Source: CAYFMH01 sp964344775 (GTDB taxonomy: Bacteria > Patescibacteriota > Gracilibacteria > UBA4473). Taken from it: DNA of 10,504 nt. The notes under the pieces were generated by a model, which did not search any database, was not told the DNA's origin, and was given only the letters and a program-made list of their open reading frames with translations. Location of the stretch: assembly GCA_964344775.1 (NCBI GenBank), contig CAYFOO010000048.1, positions 1 to 10,504 on the forward strand, given 5' to 3'. Within the stretch, counting starts at the first letter, position 1; each line of letters opens with the position of its first letter. Of this stretch, positions 5,112-10,504 are shown piece by piece. Position numbers and translations under genes: made by a program.

Positions 5112-7427
5112 ATGCCTCTGAAAAAAACAGCCGGAATTTTGGGAATGAACGCACGGAATCTTTTGTATGTTTCGAGGTATAACTCCGCTGCCAATAAAAG
5201 ATTCGCCGATGACAAGCTTTTTACGAAGCAATTCCTCGAGTCACGAGGAGTCGGTGTGGCCAAATTATACCACGTGATCAAAAGCCACAAACAACTGACC
5301 CACGATTTTTTTGCCGGCCTTCCAAATTCCTTCGTGATCAAACCAAACCGCGGCTATGCAGGAGGAGGGATTCTGGTAATTCTGGAGAAAAAAAATAATA
5401 AATGGATCACTGCATCCGGAAAAAAACTGGATGAAGAGTTCCTTTTTCGCCACTGTATCGACATCCTGGAGGGAAAATATTCTATCTCTGGTGTACACGA
5501 CAAGGTCATCTTCGAAGAAGTGATCGAACCACATTCAGATTTTCGATTGCTCACAGACACAGGACTTCCAGATGTACGAGTTATTGTTTTCAATATGGTG
5601 CCCGTGATGGCGATGCTCAGAGTTCCTACCATGGAATCAGAAGGAAAAGCCAATATGGAGCTCGGGGCTATTGGGATGGGGATAGATATGAGAACCGGGA
5701 AAACCACTGGTGGTGCCTACCATTCAAAATTTATAAAAAAAATGCCAAATGGCCAAAGTGCTGTAGGATTCCAAATACCCTTTTGGGATGAAATACTCCA
5801 GACTGTCGCAAAAATACAAGGCATGACCAAAATCGGGTATCTCGGAGTAGACATGGTCATCGCCAAGACAGGAGTAAAAGTTCTAGAACTCAACGCTCGA
5901 TCAGGACTAAAAATTCAAGTCGCCAATCGAATTCCCCTTCGAACCCGACTAGAGAAAGTAGCCGACCTCAAAGTAATCACCCCAGAAGAAGGAGTGGAAG
6001 TAGCAAAAACCCTTTTTTCTCAGAAAAGCTCCCCCACAATAAAAGAATCTACAAAAGAAAGTAAGCCTGTGATCGGGATTCTCGAACCGGTGGTCTTGTA
6101 CGGAGAAAAGAAACCACAAACCCTGATTGCAAAGATTGACCTCCTGGCCGAGAAAAATATTTTGTCGGAAAAATACTATGACGGAAACGTGATGGATATT
6201 TCTATTGCTGGGAAAAGATTAAAACTGCCCACAGAAAAAAAACGTCTTCAGGGAGAGGCAGATGTCATCCTGGCGGGGAAACATTTAAAGGATTTTTTTG
6301 TTGATCCAAACAAAAAAATAAAAGAAGGTGAACCAGCCGTACTCACGGCCAATTTGGATGAAAAAGTAATCAAAAATTTGGATGAAAAAGTCTGTGAAAT
6401 TGATAGTAAAATTAAATTACTTTCTTTTCTCAATCCGCAAAACCTGACCGAACAAAAAACAATATTTCTCTCGAATCCGGAGTTTTCTCCTCGATTTTTT
6501 TATCGTGAGTGCAACCTAGAGTTTGAACAACTCAGAAATGAGCTAAAAAAACTCCCACGAGAAGTAGATCATCCGATCTACCCACTCTACGAAGCGAAAA
6601 TTAAAAATATTGAGTTAAAAATAGATCTTCTTGAATCCATCGATTCTCCTGATTTCAAAGAAATTTCCAAAAAATGCTTTGGAGGAGTCTCTCAAACTCT
6701 GTACCGATCCGCTCTAAAATTTCTCCGAGAAAATGTAGATAAGATCTCCCCTGATGAAAGTGAAGAATTAGACACCAAAAATACAGAAAGCATCCTTCAT
6801 AATTTTCTCAAAGAAAAGAAACTCGCTCACTGGAAAATAAATATTATCGAGGAGTCTGTCTCAGACATACAGGTGACCAAAAAAAGCATTATCTTGCTTA
6901 AAAAGGGAGCCACTTTCCGGAAAAACCGACTTCAAGCTCTCCTAGCTCATGAAATTGGAACGCACGTGTTCCGGTTTGAAAACGGAAAAGTCCAACCACT
7001 GAGAATCCTCGAACGAGGAACGGCAAATTACCTCCGGACAGAAGAAGGACTCGCCATCTGGAACCAAAATCAACTCGGCCTCGATCTCGGAGAAAAATAT
7101 CTCACCCCTGCCCTCCTGGTCGTCGCCATCTACATGGCGGAAAAAATGTCTTTTCGGGACCTCTTTCACTATCTCAAAAACACACACAACCTCGATAATG
7201 ATCTGGCCTGGAAACTCTGTGTGAAGTCCAAGCGAGGGCTCAAAAACACGGAAACAAAAACCACCTTCACCAAAGATGCGGTTTATTTCCGAGGAAATCA
7301 GGACATCGAGAAGTTTGTGAAAGACGGGGGAAAAATCGCTGATCTGTACGTGGGGAAAATTGATATTGATGATCTACCGATTATCAGCCAGATGGAGGAT
7401 CTGAAACCGGCGAAGTTTCTTCTTTAG
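5112..7427 (+). CDS. ATP-grasp ligase-like / degenerate RimB-like / DUF1704 (MATCAP-like) metallopeptidase fusion
   Basis: A 771-residue multidomain enzyme. Residues 1-290 match the RimK-related 'alpha-L-glutamate ligase homolog' ATP-grasp group: GILGMNARN (8-16), FVIKPNRGYAGGGI with Lys77, DVRVIVF (154-160), VPVMAMLR, GKANMELGAIGMGIDMRTG (178-196) and LELNARSGLKIQVANR (258-273; Glu259, Asn261). Such enzymes join an amino acid to a carboxylate using ATP. Residues about 318-402 recall RimB-type retropepsin-like proteins (IAKID...AGKHLKDFFVDPNKK), but the D-[TS]-G site reads Asp343-Leu-Leu and the domain is short, so it is probably inactive. Residues about 415-771 match DUF1704: HEIGTH (613-618; His613, Glu614, His618) plus TEEGLA (643-648) as probable third zinc ligand. 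Animal members (MATCAP/TMCP) are tubulin carboxypeptidases. No signal peptide, so cytoplasmic. ATG 5112 was chosen over TTG 5103 (three residues longer); neither has a Shine-Dalgarno. The protein substrate is unknown. Confidence 0.88.
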   Translation: MPLKKTAGILGMNARNLLYVSRYNSAANKRFADDKLFTKQFLESRGVGVAKLYHVIKSHKQLTHDFFAGLPNSFVIKPNRGYAGGGILVILEKKNNKWITASGKKLDEEFLFRHCIDILEGKYSISGVHDKVIFEEVIEPHSDFRLLTDTGLPDVRVIVFNMVPVMAMLRVPTMESEGKANMELGAIGMGIDMRTGKTTGGAYHSKFIKKMPNGQSAVGFQIPFWDEILQTVAKIQGMTKIGYLGVDMVIAKTGVKVLELNARSGLKIQVANRIPLRTRLEKVADLKVITPEEGVEVAKTLFSQKSSPTIKESTKESKPVIGILEPVVLYGEKKPQTLIAKIDLLAEKNILSEKYYDGNVMDISIAGKRLKLPTEKKRLQGEADVILAGKHLKDFFVDPNKKIKEGEPAVLTANLDEKVIKNLDEKVCEIDSKIKLLSFLNPQNLTEQKTIFLSNPEFSPRFFYRECNLEFEQLRNELKKLPREVDHPIYPLYEAKIKNIELKIDLLESIDSPDFKEISKKCFGGVSQTLYRSALKFLRENVDKISPDESEELDTKNTESILHNFLKEKKLAHWKINIIEESVSDIQVTKKSIILLKKGATFRKNRLQALLAHEIGTHVFRFENGKVQPLRILERGTANYLRTEEGLAIWNQNQLGLDLGEKYLTPALLVVAIYMAEKMSFRDLFHYLKNTHNLDNDLAWKLCVKSKRGLKNTETKTTFTKDAVYFRGNQDIEKFVKDGGKIADLYVGKIDIDDLPIISQMEDLKPAKFLL

Positions 7428-7552
7428 AATTTAGTTATTAGAGCTTAGAGCTTAGCCATCGCCATTCGGCGAGGCTACTACGCTGGAGAGCGTACGTAGA
7501 ACTTAGAAATTTTTTCCATAATTTTTCATTTTTCACTTTTAATTTTTAATTA
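7428..7552. other. Intergenic gap with short tandem repeat and REP-like hairpins
   Basis: TTAGAGC is repeated at 7438-7444 and 7445-7451, followed by a partial third copy. The REP-like hairpins at 7454-7499 come next. The end (7505-7552) is T-rich, with TTTAAT (7538-7543) 9 nt before the next ATG. A similar T-rich stretch recurs at about 7903-7927. Confidence 0.5.
7454..7499. repeat. REP-like element: two adjacent hairpins
   Basis: The first stem pairs AGCC (7454-7457) and TCGCC (7459-7463) with GGCGA (7468-7472) and GGCT (7473-7476), leaving A7458 bulged and an ATTC loop. The second pairs TACGCT (7479-7484) with AGCGTA (7489-7494) around GGAG. On the minus strand GTAG directly precedes the first hairpin, as in RAYT-associated REPs. 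No T-tract follows, so it is not an obvious terminator. Confidence 0.6.
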
Positions 7553-7804
7553 ATGAAAAACTTGCAAACCATCCCCGGCATTGGACCAAAAATGGCCCAA
7601 CGGTTTCTGGATATTGGGATTAAATCTCCATCCGATCTAAAAGGAAAAGATCCCACAGATCTGTACCTTAAACTCTGTGCCAACGAAAATCAGCTCATGG
7701 ATCGATGCGTCCTCTACGTCTGTCGCTGTGCGATTTATTTCGCCGAAACTCCAGATCCTGATCCGGAGAAGTTAAATTGGTGGTGGTGGAAAGACAGAAA
7801 ATAG
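7553..7804 (+). CDS. Cdd1-like helix-hairpin-helix protein ('pathogenicity locus' family)
   Basis: A small protein of 83 residues, the usual size for the Cdd1 family. Residues 3-33 form a helix-hairpin-helix of the form LQTIPGIGPKMAQRFLDIGI followed by SPSDLKGKDP, a fold that binds DNA backbone or protein partners. The C-terminal half has the family hallmarks DLYLKLCA, DRCVLYVCRCAIYFA and a Trp-rich end (LNWWWWKDRK). The family is named after a gene beside the Clostridioides difficile toxin locus, but the role is unknown and the name does not imply virulence here. ATG 7553 has no Shine-Dalgarno sequence; a TTTAAT lies 9 nt upstream, suggesting a short leader. It converges with recQ, separated by a repeat-filled 122-bp gap. 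Confidence 0.85.
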   Translation: MKNLQTIPGIGPKMAQRFLDIGIKSPSDLKGKDPTDLYLKLCANENQLMDRCVLYVCRCAIYFAETPDPDPEKLNWWWWKDRK

Positions 7805-7819
7805 GCCTTTTTACCTCTT

Positions 7820-7888
7820 GGTCATCCTGGCTTGCCCAGGATCTCGACCGTTTTGCACAAATGACCAGATTCCGAGCAAGTCGGAATG
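7820..7888. repeat. Inverted pair of short palindromic repeats between convergent genes
   Basis: Hairpin A pairs ATCCTGG (7824-7830) with CCAGGAT (7836-7842) around CTTGC. Hairpin B pairs ATTCCGA (7869-7875) with TCGGAAT (7881-7887) around GCAAG, the reverse complement of A's loop. Read on opposite strands, both follow GTCAT-[TC]C-stem-CTTGC-stem-G[AG]ATCT, so they are two diverged copies in inverted orientation. GGTCAT (7820-7825) and ATGACC (7861-7866) add a further inverted match. They resemble dRS3/REP-type repeats with an ATTCC...GGAAT core. No strong T-tract follows either, so termination is unproven. Confidence 0.7.
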
Positions 7889-7926
7889 ACTTAAAAATTT
7901 TAAATTTTTCACTTTTCATTTTTGAT

Positions 7927-10110
7927 TTAGCGAAGCGATTCAAATATTCCCACCAACTTGATCACCTCATATCCCACCTGCTCCTCCAACGCATCATAAA
8001 TCGCCCTCAGCCCCGCATCTCCATGTGATCGAATCGCCTCAGAAACCTTTTCATAGATTTCTTTTTTTGGTCGAAGATACTCAATATCGAGATCCTCTCC
8101 TGCTCCCAAAAGTCGTTCAATATGTGCCAAAATAGTACTAACCGCCAACCCGCGTATCTGAGCCATCGCCTCCAAAGATTTCTTTTCACGGATTAGCTGC
8201 ATCGTTGGTCCATAACGCTCCATGTTTATTCCCCGCTTCACCTTCCCTCTACCGGAAGGCGAGGTTTCCGACCCTCGCCGAACTCGACGCCGCTCTCTCC
8301 GATCCGGTATTTCTTTTGGCCTTAATCCTTCTTGCTTCGCATATCGCGTGATAATAGATAAAAATGCCTTCCCAAACGCCGCCAATTTTCGTGATCCCAC
8401 TCCTTCAATTCGACCAAAATCATCCAAATCCTGCGGCACATAATACGCCATCTCCTGCAGACTTTTGTCTCCGAAAATGACAAACGGCGGTACTCCCTGA
8501 TCGTCTGCCAATTGTTTCCGAAGTTCTCGAAGTGCTTGAAATAATCCTAGGTCGAAATCCAGATCTGTCTTGGTTTTTTGTGGAGCGGAAATCTTTTCTT
8601 CCAGCAACACGGGCAGTTCTAATTTCAACCGCTGGTCCAAGAATTCTTTTCCCTTGGTCGTGATGGAAAAAGTCGGATACTCCCCCTCATTTTTTTTGAG
8701 TAAATTCTGGTGGTACAGATTTTTGAAAATGTACGCCAGCAGATCCTTGGATTCTTCTTTCGCAATGCCGTACACCGATAACTGATCGTGGTAGCGATCT
8801 TTGATTTTTTGGGTTTTGGATCCACGCAGGACGTCAATCACATAGTTCTGCCCGAAGTAGTTCCCGGTGCGAATCACGGCCGAAAGGATCTTTTGTGCCA
8901 ACTCGGTCGCATCAAACATTTCCTTTTCGCCCTGCAGGCAGATGTCGCAGTTCCCACAGTCAGATTCCAAAGTTTCTCCGAAATAAGCTAAAAGGTGTTT
9001 CCGACGACAAGTATCCAACTCACAAAAATTGATTACTTCCTCCAATTTCAGTGCTTCTTTCATCTGCCGATTGGGATCATCGATCTGCTCAATGAAAAAA
9101 TGATGTTTCCGTCGATCCCCGTACGAATACAGCATCACACAATCACTCGGCAGACCATCCCGTCCGGCCCGACCGATCTCCTGATAGTAGCCCTCCAGAC
9201 TCTTCGGGAAGGTATAATGAATCACGAGCCGCACATCCGGCTTGTCGATCCCCATCCCAAAAGCAATCGTCGCCACGATCACCGGTACCTCATCTCGGAT
9301 AAAAAGATCCTGTGCTTTTTTTCTCACCTCCGGCCCCAAACCTGCATGATAAGGCAGTGCTCGAATCCCGTTTCGTTCCAAGTCAGAAGCAATCTCCTCC
9401 GTCTCCCGCCGAGAAAAACAATAAATAATCGCCGATTCGCCTTTGTGCTTTTCCAGCAGATCGAGTGTTTTTTCAAACGCGTTTCGTTTTCGGACCACTT
9501 GGATGTTGAGATTGGGACGATCGAAGCTGGTGATGAACTTTTTGGGGTCCTCGAGTGCAAGTTGTTCGATGATGTCTTTTTGGACTTTGGCCGTAGCGGT
9601 GGCAGTCAGTGCGATAATTGGGACTGATGGAAAAAGCTGCTTCAATTGCCGCAGATTTCGGTAATCCGGCCGAAAGTCATGTCCCCAATGCGAGATACAA
9701 TGCACCTCATCCACCGCAACTAGACTGACCTCTAGTTCCTTCAAAAATTCCTGAAAATCCGGCACAGAGAATCGCTCCGGAGCCACGTACAGAATCTTGA
9801 TTTTTCCTTTTTTCAATTCTTCTACGATTGCCTGCGTTTCTTTAGGCGAGAGGGAGGAGTTCAGAAACCGGGCCGCGATTCCATTGGCGTTCAATGAATC
9901 GACCTGATCTTTCATAAGCGAGATCAACGGTGAGATCACGAGTGTCAATCCGTCAAACTTCAGTGCCGGCAGTTGATAACAAAGCGACTTCCCGCCTCCC
10001 GTCGGCATCAGCACCAGCGTATCCTGATGATCGAGCACACTCTGGATGATCTCCGCTTGAAACGGGCGGAAGGTATCGTATCCGAAGTGGGATTTTAGGA
10101 GTTTTTCCAT
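7927..10110 (-). CDS. recQ: ATP-dependent DNA helicase RecQ
   Basis: A superfamily-2 3'-5' DNA helicase for recombination and fork repair, 727 residues. It has the full RecQ order. Core: FGYDTFRPFQ (motif 0), Walker A MPTGGGKS (35-42), DEVH box (134-137, where DEAH is usual) with CISHWGHDFRP, TATAT (169-173), and QEIGRAGRDG (310-319). The zinc site is Cys368, Cys385, Cys388 and Cys391 (CRR...CGNCDIC). A winged-helix RQC region (about 400-505) and an HRDC domain (about 517-594) follow. An Arg-rich linker (about 595-632) and a C-terminal helix-turn-helix of the HTH_40 type (633-727; SLEAMAQIRGLAVSTILAHI) end it. Residues 611-624 of the linker are encoded by palindromic repeat-like DNA. ATG 10110 was chosen because MEKLLKSHFGYDTFRPFQ is where RecQ proteins normally begin. 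A GTG at 10158 would add 16 mostly basic residues. No Shine-Dalgarno sequence is seen at either. Confidence 0.96.
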   Translation of the reverse strand: MEKLLKSHFGYDTFRPFQAEIIQSVLDHQDTLVLMPTGGGKSLCYQLPALKFDGLTLVISPLISLMKDQVDSLNANGIAARFLNSSLSPKETQAIVEELKKGKIKILYVAPERFSVPDFQEFLKELEVSLVAVDEVHCISHWGHDFRPDYRNLRQLKQLFPSVPIIALTATATAKVQKDIIEQLALEDPKKFITSFDRPNLNIQVVRKRNAFEKTLDLLEKHKGESAIIYCFSRRETEEIASDLERNGIRALPYHAGLGPEVRKKAQDLFIRDEVPVIVATIAFGMGIDKPDVRLVIHYTFPKSLEGYYQEIGRAGRDGLPSDCVMLYSYGDRRKHHFFIEQIDDPNRQMKEALKLEEVINFCELDTCRRKHLLAYFGETLESDCGNCDICLQGEKEMFDATELAQKILSAVIRTGNYFGQNYVIDVLRGSKTQKIKDRYHDQLSVYGIAKEESKDLLAYIFKNLYHQNLLKKNEGEYPTFSITTKGKEFLDQRLKLELPVLLEEKISAPQKTKTDLDFDLGLFQALRELRKQLADDQGVPPFVIFGDKSLQEMAYYVPQDLDDFGRIEGVGSRKLAAFGKAFLSIITRYAKQEGLRPKEIPDRRERRRVRRGSETSPSGRGKVKRGINMERYGPTMQLIREKKSLEAMAQIRGLAVSTILAHIERLLGAGEDLDIEYLRPKKEIYEKVSEAIRSHGDAGLRAIYDALEEQVGYEVIKLVGIFESLR
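8241..8279. repeat. Tandem palindromes inside recQ linker
   Basis: CCTTCC (8241-8246) pairs with GGAAGG (8254-8259) around a 7-nt loop containing CTACC. GGCGAGG (8258-8264) pairs with CCTCGCC (8273-8279) around an 8-nt loop. The two stems share two bases. They encode the Ser/Gly/Arg-rich RRGSETSPSGRGKV of the linker between HRDC and the C-terminal helix-turn-helix, where extra sequence is likely tolerated. Read on the minus strand the first loop contains GGTAG, as at 1491. Confidence 0.6.
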
Positions 10111-10504
10111 GGTTTTGATCGTTTTTCGAACTTCGTTATTCGTTTTTCGTTTAAACACTAGTTGGATTTTTAGTTTTTGGTAGTTTTTTGCAGATCAAAT
10201 TTCAGTACTGTCCGACGAAGAGTCAAAGAAGCGTCATTTGAGGAGAACCTCTTGCCAAACCAAAGGCAGGAGCAATTTTGCCTGTCATGCGAAGTTTTAA
10301 CGAAGAATGATAAATTGCTCCAAGATGTTTCAAAAATGCACGACCAAAACGTTTCGAGAGTGCACAACCAAAACATCTTGGACCGGATTTGAAATCCGCT
10401 CCTGCCCCTAGTAAATTTGTGCCATAGCATTATGGCTCCCAGTACAACTCACGAGTGTACGAAACCCATGTTTAATCAAGTTATGGAGGAGGTTTAGTAA
10501 GTTT
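10111..10504. other. Gene-free region upstream of recQ with several inverted repeats
   Basis: No convincing protein is encoded; the small open frames on both strands are low-complexity and match no family I know. Bases 10111-10200 should hold the recQ promoter, but no clear hexamer pair was found. Small palindromes include CAGTACTG (10203-10210), GAGG-AGAA-CCTC (10240-10251) and GCCATA-GCAT-TATGGC (10421-10436). An ACTC/GAGT stem flanked by GTAC/GTAC lies at 10442-10460. A GGAGGAGG (10476-10483) near the edge could serve a gene beyond the window, but no start codon is visible. Confidence 0.6.
10265..10406. repeat. 142-bp nested inverted-repeat element
   Basis: The outer arms GGCAGGAGC (10265-10273) and GCTCCTGCC (10398-10406) are exact complements. 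Inside, GGAGCAATTT (10269-10278) pairs perfectly with AAATTGCTCC (10312-10321). CCAAGATGTTT (10320-10330) pairs perfectly with AAACATCTTGG (10371-10381), and CGGATTT/AAATCCG (10384-10398) forms another stem. TGCAC-[GA]ACCAAAAC is directly repeated at 10337 and 10362. The outer stem and the 10-bp stem share GGAGC and exclude each other. It may be a MITE-like repeat or a structured RNA. Confidence 0.65.

Noticed and set aside
7824..7887. Rho-independent terminators between the convergent genes
   Set aside because: Both hairpins lack a following T-tract in the needed position; they fit a repeat pair better.
8995..9627. A 210-residue open frame on the plus strand
   Set aside because: It lies wholly antisense to the RecQ helicase core, whose motifs are unambiguous.
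10177..10392. Open frames of 71 (+) and 86 (-) residues in the region upstream of recQ
   Set aside because: They start at weak codons without ribosome binding sites, run through the inverted repeats and show no domain-like pattern.

Overview
The window looks like a piece of chromosome from a Candidate Phyla Radiation (Patescibacteria) bacterium, perhaps Peregrinibacteria or a relative. This is inference. The grounds are genes with little space between them, moderate GC, poor Shine-Dalgarno sequences, membrane proteins built from VirB2/TrbC-like hairpins, and very large mosaic proteins. TGA is used as a stop once (in the transposase), so the standard code fits better than the UGA-glycine code of BD1-5/SR1 lineages.

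Layout. Bases 1-114 hold a good promoter. Bases 115-1158 (+) encode a secreted membrane protein with three pilin-like hairpins. Bases 1186-1836 (+) encode a REP-associated tyrosine (Y1/HUH) transposase carrying a perfect 30-bp palindrome in its own reading frame. Bases 1833-4976 (+), overlapping it by ATGA, encode a 1047-residue subtilisin-family (S8) protease whose C-terminus is another triple hairpin. Bases 5112-7427 (+) encode an ATP-grasp amino-acid-ligase-like domain joined to a probable degenerate RimB-like domain and a DUF1704/MATCAP-like HExxxH metallopeptidase. Bases 7553-7804 (+) encode a small Cdd1-type helix-hairpin-helix protein. Bases 7927-10110 (-) encode a RecQ helicase that converges on it. 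Bases 10111-10504 hold no convincing gene but contain nested inverted repeats.

How the parts relate. The 347-residue protein and the S8 protease carry the same triple-hairpin module and probably act together in the envelope, with the protease displayed outside the cell. The transposase separates them, and a good promoter inside its 3' end serves the protease gene. The ATP-grasp/metallopeptidase protein could add and remove terminal amino acids on one substrate, but no substrate is visible. Cdd1-like protein and RecQ are DNA-binding or DNA-processing proteins with no obvious tie to the rest.

A second theme is palindromic repeats. They occur in the transposase (two sites), in the RecQ linker, and in all three intergenic gaps after 7427. 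Several lie in frame inside genes, resembling Rickettsia palindromic elements, and a candidate mobilising enzyme is present in the same window.
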